A stretch of DNA of 64,000 bases from Kappaphycus alvarezii (Eukaryota; Rhodophyta; Florideophyceae; Gigartinales; Solieriaceae), in the NCBI GenBank assembly GCA_002205965.3, contig NADL03000106.1, positions 1 through 64,000 of the forward strand, given 5' to 3'. Position numbers and translations under genes: made by a program. This document shows positions 31,992-42,244 of the stretch, piece after piece; position 1 is the first letter of the stretch, and each line of letters starts with the position of its first letter. The notes under the pieces are model-generated. The model saw only the letters and a program-made list of their open reading frames with translations, was not told the DNA's origin and searched no databases.

Positions 31992-32906
31992 GACCAGTCT
32001 GATATAGAGTACTTCTTGTTCTACATGGAGAACTTTATTAAGCCAGATGGCTCCGATGAGGAGAAAGCAAGGGCATTGATAACATATCTTCTCGGAAGGC
32101 ATTCGATTTCTTCTATAAGAAGTTTTCTGTCGATGGAAAGCTATCTGATGAAGGCAAGAAGTTTGATGTGGTATGCGCAGCACTACGAAGCGAATATGGT
32201 AAGCAAGAAGAACCAAGGAGAATGGTAGAGGAAGTTTTATCTCTCCGCTTGACAGAAGTCGGCGCGTTGAAACTCTTTGTTGCTCAAGCTGACGCTGCTT
32301 ATGAGGCAGCTGACTTCACACCGGAACAGAAAATGTTCTTCCTAATCAGGGCAGCCGTTTTCTAACAGGGTAGTCGAGACTTTGTTGGGCTTCACGCCCC
32401 GAAGACCTACGAGCGGTTGAAAGAATGTCTCATTGAATATGCAGGATCTTTGCGAAAGTTTTCTGAACCGCACTCATCTGTAGGCTTTCCAACGTTGCAG
32501 ACTTCATCTGATAAAGTAGTACATGGACAATTGAGATCGATAAAGACCAGAACTCATTTAAGATAAGGTTGACACACTTGCGTCTCAGCTGGCCGAGCTT
32601 TTCTTATTAATAAAGGGCAAATCTGGAGAGAAGAATGAGGGAAAGGCTTCCTCGAATATTCTAGCCGGGCCACAACAAATTTACGGAGCACAAGTCTGTG
32701 GGGATATGCCAACATGCTCGTATTGCAACAAGGTTGGCCACAGCGTAGAAGCATGCTGTAAAAAGCAGAGAGATGACAATCCAATTTTTTGCGAGTATTG
32801 TGGGAAAAGAGGGCATTCAGGTGATGACTGTTGGACGAAAAAGAAAGTTTGGAAAGCCGACGAGAGTAGTAACCCTCCGAGCCAAGCTTCTCAAAGCCGG
32901 AGTTAG
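31992..32906 (+). pseudogene. gag: gag with two CCHC zinc knuckles
   Basis: Capsid-type sequence DIEYFLFYMENFIKPDG, then after a shift FDFFYKKFSVDGKLSDEGKK, SEYGKQEEPRRMVEEVLSLR and DFTPEQKMFFLIRAAVF. Two zinc knuckles follow in 32706-32906: CSYCNKVGHSVEAC and CEYCGKRGHSGDDC, both CX2CX4HX4C. Gag packages the element RNA. Interrupted by stops and shifts. Confidence 0.8.
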
Positions 32907-33451
32907 AATGTTATGGTTACCACAGAAGAAGATCATCATGGAAATTTGAAGACCAATACGGGGGATACAGTAAAAGCTGTGCGACGCGGAAGAGACGGTG
33001 ACCCATTCCCAAGAGTATGGCAACCGGATCGGGCAACCCTATGTCGATCCGCAGCATTGTAAATACTGATGAGATTCCGAAGGATGCGTCAGGAAACTTG
33101 CCGCAGCGTAAAGGAAAGGCGAAAAGCAAGAAGAAGAAGAAGAAGCATGGCGGCCGTCCACTGGAGGGGTTTGTCGAACGTTATGATGTTCTTCAAGTCA
33201 TTCGAGGCTAATGTGGCAATAAACTTCGAGTACTTGCTGCGCAGGGACACAAAGCAAGCAGAGAAGACACTCAAAAGATCTTGGAAAACAGTTCCAGGAC
33301 GGCTTGCGTCGTCCAAGAGGAGAACGGATATGCTCCAGATGAGGAAGAAGGCGATGATTTCTACATTCCGGAAGGTGGAAGAGGAAGAGCAAGCAACCAG
33401 CCGATAATGCTGTGGAAGAATCCCTCGAGACAAAGGAGAACTAGACTCAAG

Positions 33452-34018
33452 ATGGTAACGTGCAGTGCATATGGTTACCAGGTGAGGGCGTTGTTGGATA
33501 CGGGAGCACTGCCGAATATAATGTCGAGCGGTTGTGCAAGAGGCTAAATTTGGACCCACGTGAAACAAGTAGGCTCATCGAAGTCGCAGACGGAAACAAT
33601 GAGAGGGTACTTGGAGAAGTGACCAGTGTCCCTGAGTCTTTGGAACCCTGACAGTTCCGCTAAATTTCCTGGTGCTCATGGATTCTACATTTGATCTCAT
33701 CGTTGGAACACCTGCCATGGAGGCACTTGGAACTGAATTAGACCTAAGGCAAGGTATGGTAACCTTTAGACTTGGAAATGGATCCATTACTGCGACGCTT
33801 TCATTGATAAATGAAGGGATAGACGAATGCGAAGAGGAGTGCGATGAGTTAACATCTGCCTCAAGTGGGCCCGATGACTCTAGTGACAACGATTCCGATG
33901 CAGTTGTAGTTGGGGAAGAGAAAAGCACTGTTGGAGCCAGAAACAGTGGAGGAGACGAAGCGGGAGAATTTGTGATTTTTTTGCAAGATCACGTGCCAAA
34001 AAAGCCACCGGCAAGCTA
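33452..34018 (+). pseudogene. Aspartic protease and linker
   Basis: VRALLDTGALPNIMSS carries the catalytic DTG; LMDSTFDLIVGTPAMEAL is the second conserved strand of retroviral-type proteases. An acidic Asp/Glu/Ser linker follows. The two halves are in different frames. Confidence 0.75.
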
Positions 34019-34106
34019 ATCATCGGAAACTAATGCGAAGCATGGTGAAGGTCACGCAAATGGCATACCGCAAGCAAGAGGACTCAGTGAAGAGCAGTCA
34101 GCCATA

Positions 34107-35415
34107 TTGAGTAGGGCACTGGAGGCCTTGCCACCAAAGAAGCAGCGTGAGGTAACAAAGCTGTTATTGTCTTCCGACTTGGAAAAGGTAGTAGCTTGGA
34201 GTATTGACGAAATTATCCCGGGGAAGGTTCCATTTATCCGTAGCTTTGAGCTGGACGACTATACGCCGATATATGAGCCAGTAAGAAGAATGACTGTAAA
34301 ATAAAACGATGTTGTGGAGCAAGAGATTGCTAAGATGCTGGATGCGTGCATCATTTGCCTTTCAAGTTCACCATTGGGGTTTGCCGTCGTCGTTGCCACG
34401 AAAAAGGATGGCGAGTCGGGATTCTGTGTTGATTATCGCCCTCTTCACAAACGAATGAAAGCTGACAAACAGCTGATCCCTAACATTGAAGAACTCATTG
34501 ATTAAGTTGGTGGTGGGGAAATCTTCTCGATCCTTGACCTATTCACTGTGTATTGGAACATCAGATTGGATGAAAAAGTACAAGAGATGACCACTTTTAT
34601 GTGCAGGTACGGATCTTTCTGCTTTCTTGTGTTGCCACTCGGTGTCAAGAACGGTCCCCCATGTTTTCAAAGAGCAGAGAAAATTTTGTTTAAGGACCTC
34701 CCCTTTGTGGTGGTGTACATTAATGACATCATGTTGAAGTCCCAAACGTGGAATGACCACATCAGGCATCTGCAAATTGTGTTTGATCGACTTCGAGGAG
34801 TCGGGCTCAAACTTAAATTAAAAAAGGGCCACTTCGGTTTGAAACAAGTTGAGATGCAAGGGCACGTAGTGAGCGACGGTTCCGTTCGTACAGACCCTCA
34901 AAAGACTAGAGCGATCGTAAACGAATCCAAGCAACAACGAAAAAGGGACTGCGTAATTCCTGGGCATGGCGTCATACTACCGCCGGTTCGTGAAAGGCTT
35001 CGCCAATGTAACAGCTCCTCTACATGATCTCAAGAGCGTGAACGACAAATTCGTTTGGACTGAGGAGGCAATGAGAGCGTTTGAAAAACTGAAGGAAAGA
35101 ATGGCCAATCCGCCAGTCCTTGTATTGTCCAACTTGTCAAAACCTTTCATTGAGTATAGCGACGCTTCAAAGTACGCAGTGGGGATCGTGCTTGTCCAGA
35201 AGGATGATGAAGGCTTCAAGCACCCCACGCAGCACGCAAGCAGAACCCTCCAAGCAGCAGAACCAAATTATAGCACATTTGAGAGGGAAGCTGCCGCAGT
35301 GATATTCGCCTTCAAGAAATTTCGCCATTATATTTTGGAATCCCGTTTGCCTAGTAATCAGATCGTCAGGCACTTCGTACCAAATTTGCGAAGAAAGACA
35401 TGCACGGAAGACTAA
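34107..35415 (+). pseudogene. pol: Reverse transcriptase and RNase H
   Basis: RT blocks in order: WSIDEIIPGKVPF, then FAVVVATKKDGESGFCVDYR, FSILDLFTVYWNIRLDE, SFCFLVLPLGVKNGPPCFQR, and VVVYINDIMLKS where the catalytic YxDD is YIND. RNase H follows: PFIEYSDASKYAVGIVLVQ and STFEREAAAVIFAFKKFRHY. Frames break at TAA ~34302, TAA ~34503 and after ~34930. The Asp-to-Asn change in YIND would by itself abolish polymerase activity. Confidence 0.88.
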
Positions 35416-35759
35416 GCAGATGGCTGGATTTCATAGCGGAGTTTGTGTTTGAGATCCGTCACAGGCCCGGAGTCCAGAATGCAACTGCAGATTACCTTAG
35501 TCGCATCGGTACTCTCGCCATGCTAGAAGGAAACAATAACGACGAAGAACTGCATGGGAATGTAGAATGCATTGAAAAGTACCTGGGCACAAGGGTGGTG
35601 GAAGAATTGTATACCATCGACGTGAGCAGTACAGGCGGTTCATTTGGGGAAGGATTGAGCCAGATTCTTGAGAAAAGGCATCAACGGCAGGCAAAGCATT
35701 ACTTGTCATCCCATAAAACCCTCTTTTGCCGTACGAACGAAGGTCTGGGAGCATAATCT

Positions 35760-36793
35760 CCGAAATAAGCCAGGATACAGATTCTGAACGAGTTGCATGA
35801 TCGCATAGGCCACTGGGAATATGCATTAACAAATCAGTGTGTCACTGAACGCTTTTGGTGGCCGACTATGGCAAGGTATGTTCGAACATATGTGCGCTCT
35901 TGCGAAGAATGCCAAAAGTCTGCGTCTGACAAACGATACAAGTCCAACTTTCGGCAACCAGTCACTGGGTTACTTGACACATTTTCAATGGATTTCACAG
36001 GGCCTCTGAGAGTATCGCAAGATAGAACAGGTTCTTACTCGTTGCAGTCGAAAATATTAGCGGCTAGCCAACTGTCAAGGCAACAGCCAGCGAACATTTG
36101 AGCATTTATCGATTAATTTCGTGCAAAGAGAAATTATTTCGGTGTTCGGATGTCCAAGAGAAATCGTCACGGACAACGGACCGGCCTTCACCGCAACATG
36201 GTTCGAAATACACTTGCGCCACCATGGGATTGCGTAGAGGCCAGTTGCAGAGTACAGTCCCCATGCAGACGGGAGAGCAGAACGCATGATTGGAACCATG
36301 AGGAAAGCGATAGCGAAAGCAATGTGGTCCACAGGAAAAGATTGGGACAAAATTATTCGGAATGTGGTGCAGGCATACCGCCATTGAAACAAAAGAGACG
36401 AGTTTTCCCCATTCTTCAAGATGTTTGGCAAGAAAGGACGTTGGTCCCTTTCCCAGCTTCGCACTTGGGGGACGGCCTAACTGAAACAGACGGCCGAATG
36501 GTAGAATTAGGAAGTGTATGGTCATCCAGGATTGACCGCCAGGTGTCTGGCAACGATGAGCATCCGGCGTTTCAAGTTGGAGATTTGGTTTTGAAAGGGC
36601 GCCCGACAAAATCAAGAGCACCGGAAACGAAGGGTGGGTCCTTATACTGTATTCGAGGTCCGGTATCCATCTTACATCTTGTAGAACGGGAAAGGGAAGC
36701 GAACCAAACGAGGCGTTCACCAGCATCGGTTGCGGAGGTTTTGTGGGTCGCGGCGCAAGTTTGCACAATTAATATGTATGGTTGGGAAAACTA
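35760..36793 (+). pseudogene. Integrase
   Basis: HDRIGHWEYALTNQC...CEECQK gives the HHCC zinc domain. The core shows FSMDFTGPL (first Asp), EIVTDNGPAFTATWFE (second Asp), then a TAG, and HADGRAERMIGTMRKAI with the catalytic Glu. The C-terminal part (VGDLVLKGRP, then RGPVSILHLVE) ends at 36793 without a recognisable chromodomain. Confidence 0.85.
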
Positions 36794-37101
36794 GTGGGAT
36801 AGGTAACAAAGGGGGCGTGCAAAGCGGTGCGAAGCAAGCGGGGCCCGTTGGGTAAAGCTGCGCAGCGTAGTCATGTGCGTAAGGGAGCAGGAAGATTGAA
36901 AAGAAGAAGGGGGATGATCGCGGAGGAAGTTGGGGGAACAGGAGAGTTGGTTGCTTGTCGGGCGTCGGGTGGGAATGTTAGATTTCAGCTCCAGACTTGT
37001 ATCAACTTCATTTTCAATTGCAGTGGAGTCGCATATTTGCCAATACTGGACACATGAGAAATGTGAAGACGTGTTCTGCGTTTAGGGCTAAAAATCGGGA
37101 A

Positions 37102-37122
37102 GGTCTCCCTACAAGGGAGACC
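37102..37122. repeat. Perfect 9-bp hairpin
   Basis: GGTCTCCCT-ACA-AGGGAGACC lies between integrase and 3' LTR of the Ty3 element. It could be a structural RNA signal; no function is known. Confidence 0.5.
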
Positions 37123-37287
37123 TCTCGTGCCCTGAACTCGAGACCTACCCGACAGAACAAAGACATTACCAAGATGGGCCATAGGACCCAAATTGGTGGT
37201 GATTTTATTAGATTGTACTGTATTTATGTTGAATTGAGGCGGTGGAAAACACCGCAATTAATGCCACGAGGGCATGGCAATTTTTCA

Positions 37288-37298
37288 GTGGGGGCAGA
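37288..37298 (+). other. Polypurine tract
   Basis: GTGGGGGCAGA abuts the 3' LTR start at 37299, the expected primer site for plus-strand DNA synthesis. Confidence 0.7.
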
Positions 37299-37539
37299 TG
37301 TTGGGTACCGCAATGTACACTCGGCACCCTTTTGTAATCTAGATTACATTATTGAATCTCGAATGAACAGTTGAGAGTCTCAGTGGTGAAGGAGGATGGA
37401 GGCCTCTCATTTATTTTCTCGTGTTCGTATAAGTAAAACCTGATCCTCCTGGACAATGCAGAGAGAGGAAGCAGAAGAGAAAAAGGAGGAAAAAAACAGA
37501 AAACACAGTTCGTCATTTTTTAGGCTTTTGGCGCTCTCA
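37299..37539 (+). repeat. 3' LTR of the Ty3 element
   Basis: TGTTGGGTACCGCAATG...GGCGCTCTCA aligns end to end with the 5' LTR and is followed by the GTGAA duplication. Confidence 0.9.
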
Positions 37540-37544
37540 GTGAA

Positions 37545-39060
37545 GAGACTTTGCTTGCAATGCCACAAGTCCCAAGAATAGATATTTATTTAAACATTTC
37601 CCGGCACAATGCGCTAGCCTAGAAAACAAGAATGCAGCTTGTGCACAAAATTCCTTCGCCAAAGTAATTCAATGACAAACGTTTTAATCGAAATTTTCCA
37701 AATACAGTGCAGCACACTGCTTTAGGAGCCATTCATATACGGGCTATTATAATTCTCTTTGAAATGCTTGTAATGTTCGTTGAATTGCCGTGGCCAAGCG
37801 TAACCTTCCTCCACTGTTTTCCATGCACGGCACAGTACAGTATGTACTGTACTATGCCATGCAGCCGACCTATTCTGCGCCATTTGTAACCCTACATTAC
37901 CTGAAGAGAGAACATAGTAACACAAGAACCTCTATACGTAGTATCCAGGTGTAGAGGTTCACTGACAAATTTAGAACGCATCATGCCCCCACACCTAGAG
38001 GACACCACGGTCGTAGAGTACACTAGTACAATACCTCCAAACACTGACCGAGCCCTCACTGCGTGCCCTCCCTTCCGTATCCATTCTTCCTTCCTAACAC
38101 AACGGAGCCTTCAGCCTTCCCCTCCCGACTCTTGAGTAACATCAAGGTGCAGACGAACTGCCGGTGTACTCGGGCGTGTCACCCTTTACGGCTTACTTTG
38201 TAACGTCTCCAAATGCCTCTCCTCATACAACTCGCTCTTTCTCGCGACCAGGCACTCTCCCCTAATCTACACTTCGGGCTTCGACTGCTCTTGTCCCGCT
38301 TGTCTGTCACTGATGGCTCGCACGAAGCAGAGAGCCAATCTGAGCATAGGAGGATGGGCTTCGCGCCAGGAAATCGCTAACTAGGCAGCTCGAGCTCTCT
38401 ACCAAACCGACGGGATGTGGTCCCGCCCAGAAGTTGTGGGCTGTGGACCCTGTGCTGTCACTGAAAACCAAAAGTGCAGGGGAGCATGGGCTGTTTTGGA
38501 GGTGCCGTTTGGAAAGCGCATATGCGCCTCATCTCAAACTCAACGTGAAACGGGCTCCTGATTGGCTACTGCAAATGCTCATATGCAACGTGGTGCGTGC
38601 AAGTTTTGTGGCCCTAGTGGGTCTTTCTGGCGTACGCGTGTGTAGCTAGTACATATGGCTATGCTTTACAGTACGGCTGTGCAGTAAAGAATGGACAGGT
38701 ATGTACGTGGACATACAGTACAGGTTGATGGGTGTTGATGCACTATGTGATGAGTCAAGTACAGTGGTGGCGGTTACAGTAGTGGCGTGTATACATGTCG
38801 TTGCATGTGTAAGAGTTGTGTTGTGAATTTGGGGACGTGTAGTGATTGTGTGGTTACGTGCAGTTGGTGAGTTAGTGCATACACATGATGAAGTGATGTA
38901 GTGTTGTGCAATGTTGTGCCCTGTTAGTTGTAAGCTGGCATGAATTTGTGCCAGTGTTACTATGTCATGTCTTGTGATGATTGGTAGTATTGAGTGTCCC
39001 GCTCAGATGCCTAGGGTTTAGTTATAGTAAAAGTTGAGTGCGAGTGTGGCGAAATAGTTC
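37545..39060. other. Intergenic, with CTGTACAG-type repeats and a GT-rich tract
   Basis: CACAGTACAGTATGTACTGTAC lies near 37831-37852 and more GTAC units at 38668-38722. The stretch 38740-38950 is rich in GTG/TGT words. TATATAAG at 39061-39068 precedes the next coding-like block. No gene is seen. Confidence 0.4.
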
Positions 39061-39129
39061 TATATAAGTTGCGACTTGAGCACCTCCAAGTAAAATCTGG
39101 CCAGAGCTGGCGAACCTCTATCAGAAGTC

Positions 39130-40140
39130 GCCACACTTCGAGGTCTCCTGGACATCAAGAAAATTATATATTAAGAGTGCAGTCATCTTCACTACTCTGT
39201 CTACCGAACCGGCTTCCCGCGCCCAGTCTGGATGTCGGAACAGGAGCGCGGGGCCCTTTTTGGTCACCTTATCGATCGTTCGTACAGCGTTACGCTATTC
39301 GCGACTTCACTAGGGAAGACGATTATCAGTTAGGTCTCACCGAGTCCTTGAAAGACCACTGCTCCTACTCCCTCGTTCCCGAGTCCGGTTGGTGCGTCCA
39401 CGGCGATTACCGGAATAGCTAAAAAGGTCTACTGTGCTATTTACAACGAAACTGGTAACGACAACACCGTTTTCCTGTATACCATGGATTTAAAGGGATT
39501 TTCTGGGGACGAAAATCCCGCCACGGAAGGCGATCGTCCCGTCCAAGGACAGCCAGACCGCCTTTTAACCATTGAAAAAATCGATCGTTGGTGTCAGAGG
39601 CATCCTGACCGCAGTTTGTCATTTCCTTACACTAGCTCCCGTTTTCCACGTTTAAATGTCGAAAGCCATTGCTCTCCCATCCTCCGAGAATTGCTCTTAA
39701 GAGATCGAACAGACGGCTGCATCAGAGCCTCTCTTGGCATCGCCCTGGCCGAACTTGGCGAACTTTCTATGGCAGATCATATTTTACATGGCATTCTTCT
39801 TCCGCGACACTGCTACGCAGCTAAGTGAGGCCCCTACTCGAAGAGGCCGTGTCCAAAAGCCTTCGAGATGCCCAGAATATGTTACCGCCCCGACGGCTAC
39901 TCTTCCGAAACCTGCTTCCGATCAATCCTCCATTTGAGACCGTAATTAGGCTCACTGACGGAGTTTATCCCGTGTATTTGACAAGCTCGAACTGCCTTGA
40001 TCACTTCATTGCCGTCAACGCATCCTCCAGTCTTCTGCTAGATCCCGCCTAGTACCATGCCCTGGAATTCTCCTCCGATGCACCGACTGCGTTGGGTATG
40101 GCTCTAAGTTCTGGCCCTTTCACGAATTTTTGCGTGTAAT
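39130..40140 (+). pseudogene. Unrecognised coding block, frame-broken
   Basis: Pieces read as protein in changing frames: RYAIRDFTREDDYQLGL (39285-39335), AKKVYCAIYNETGNDNTVF to GELSMADHILHGILL (39417-39827), and after a shift PLLEEAVSKSLRDAQNMLPP to CLDHFIAVNASSSLLLDPA (39830-40052). The last motif, His-Phe-Ile-Ala-Val-Asn followed by Leu-Leu-Leu-Asp-Pro, resembles the His region of papain-fold proteases carried by some mobile elements. That is a weak analogy only. A TATA-like box lies just upstream at 39061. Confidence 0.35.
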
Positions 40141-40469
40141 ATTCCTGAGTTTAGTCCCTTCTAAGCGTTTCCGACATAGGAAAGGCGATACAGGAACAAA
40201 AAGGAGGAGGTAACGTGGAAAGAGGTTGAGGGTCGGCCGACCTTTCATGGTGACAGCTGACTTGCCTGCCTTGCGGTCCAAGCCCGAGCAGCCCACCTTC
40301 TATTGCTTCTCGTTCCCTATTTGGATTCTTCCTTCTCTTGTTACCTTTCACGCCCTTTGAGCTCTATTTGTCCTGGTCTCCTGTTTTTTATTTTGAGTTA
40401 AATGCTCGAGTCTCCTCCCATACTAGACAAACTCGATCGCAGCTCCGCAATGGGTCCCGCATCCTCGTA

Positions 40470-40790
40470 TCACCTCTTTAAACCTCCTCGATCACCGCCT
40501 ATACCAAACCAACCGGCGGACGTGGATCGCCTTCGGGTTACGCGACCCGTCGAAGAAACCAACCTGTAATGCGTGTGATCGGCCTTGATCACTCTATACG
40601 GTCCATAGAAAACCGATTCGAACGCTGGCCACTTCTGTGCCTTACTGAACGCCGCTGCATGTGCTACCAGAACCTCTTCTCCAGTTCGTAACTCCTTTCC
40701 TGCCTTGGCTCTGTGTGGCTCACAAGACATTTCCGCTGCAGTCTCCCGGAATCTGGGCTTGATTAATGGCCTGAAGGCGGCCTCTTACGG
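40470..40790 (-). mobile_element. Ty3/gypsy integrase C-terminal fragment
   Basis: The minus strand reads PLIKPRFRETAAEM, GKELRTGEEVLVAHAAAFSK, FESVFYGPYRVIKADHTHYR and LVSSTGRVTRR. The GEEVLV...GPYRV...YRL pattern is the integrase C-terminal (GPY/F) module. No other parts of the element lie nearby. A relative is found at 58.25-58.45 kb. Confidence 0.6.
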
Positions 40791-41347
40791 ATCGTATTCC
40801 CTTCCCCATTACTGTGTCGGCAATCTTTTTGGGTTGATTGTGATTGTCTGTAATACTTCAGGATAGATCAAGAATATCTTCCAACAGTGTAACCATCCGA
40901 AGTTTCCCCCTCTACGGATGGGTATGCGACACATACTATCGCTGCATATGTGTATCCAGCCCATGATTATGGGCAAAGCATTTAAACTGCAAAGTGAAAT
41001 CACCAAAAGGATTCCGGTTTGAACTCGCTCAAAAGTAATTCCGCACAACGAAAGAATGAGTTTATCTCAGTTTTTGAACCCCTATGAAGAATATGGCGTT
41101 TTAGACGTTTCTATTGATTACTAAATTGTCGAATATGTAGTGTATGAGCTTAGCAGTGATGTGATGTCATTTCAAGAGACTGAACTTCCCTCTGATAATT
41201 GATTACTAGCTGTAGAGAAGACATACTATAATTTATTGTGAAAGATAGTAAGGCTGAAAGTCTTCTAGTTATATAGGAGTTTCGTTATAGGAGCGCTAAA
41301 AATCAGTCGAAGAGGCAATTTTACTCACTAGGTAACGGGAGTGATCG
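40791..41347. other. No gene assigned
   Basis: Mixed-composition sequence with stops in all frames; nothing recognised. Confidence 0.4.
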
Positions 41348-41530
41348 CTAAACTACCTTACATAACACTGTTGTATCACAATTTGGTCCCTGCGCTGGCG
41401 GGATGCGAGCAAATATAGCGGCTGCCATAGTTGACCACACAGCCAAGACGAGACGCTGACGCAGCCGGAGTAGAGTTGTAGCTGGTGTGGAACTGGATCT
41501 GTAGGATATGCGGGTCGAGTGGTCTTTCAA
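41348..41530 (-). mobile_element. Retroelement 3'-end fragment, copy F
   Basis: The minus strand reads LLRLRQRLVLAVWSTMAAAI. The Arg-Leu-x-Gln-Arg-Leu helix followed by an Ala-rich segment resembles the C-terminal helix of copies C and D at 13-16 kb. It is a distant copy or another family of the same type. Confidence 0.3.
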
Positions 41531-42244
41531 AGACTTACGAAGTTCTTGTGGACATTGCCGGGCGTTTCAATAGCAATGGTACAAATTGCCAACGTAGGGC
41601 GTGGTGCGGGTTGGGCGGTGATAAATTGAAGACGTTGCGGATTAATTAGCCAAAGTTTGCATTTCTGTGAGTTAAGTTTGTCAGTATCTGCAATGTCAGC
41701 TGCGGCCCCTAAGGGCTTTTGTAGCGCGGCAGATAACTCTAAGACGATAATGTCTCCTCACTGTTACATTATATGCAATTAAAAGGGATTAGTTAGCGCC
41801 AGGTGATGGCGTAAGGGTTGACCAAAGATTTCGGCGGTCCGAAGTGATGTGCCGTGGAAAAGGAGAGGGCAATCCGCAGAGCTCAGAATACTCTATAGGA
41901 TATCTTTATGGAACCATAAGTAATAATCAAAGAGCAATTTAGGCTGCGTTGTCGTGGCGAAATGGAGCTGCTTACAGAAATACAATGCCGCATAGTTTAA
42001 TTTAGTCAGTTGCCAACATCATATTAATCAATGAATAGTAACTTATGGTTAAATGGGGTGGTTTACTTAAATTTCCTAGTAATGGTAACTTAAACTTAGG
42101 TAGGAGGTGGAAAGAAGCTTTGTCCCGCCTCCATTGCTCCTTTACTTACATGCAACGCCACTCACGCTTATGTATGATTCAATATTATAATTAAAATCAT
42201 AACATGACTATTTCCACCTCCAAATATATCTGAAGCGCCGTTGA
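41531..42244. other. No gene assigned
   Basis: Sequence turns AT-rich; no coding frame or repeat is recognised. Confidence 0.4.

Larger units (their letters stand above)
31675..37539 (+). mobile_element. Complete Ty3/gypsy retrotransposon, inactive
   Basis: A 5.87-kb element bounded by two ~243-bp LTRs (TGTTGGGTACC...GCTCTCA) and a 5-bp GTGAA duplication. Internal order is gag with two zinc knuckles, aspartic protease, reverse transcriptase, RNase H, integrase, which is the Ty3 order. The reading frames contain many stops and shifts. The two LTRs differ at roughly 15 positions plus small indels (about 94% identity by eye), so the insertion is old. No chromodomain is visible, unlike the element at the left edge. 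Confidence 0.92.

Noticed and set aside
38434..38649. 71-codon plus frame
   Set aside because: No recognisable feature, no partner exon, and flanked by repeat-rich intergenic DNA.
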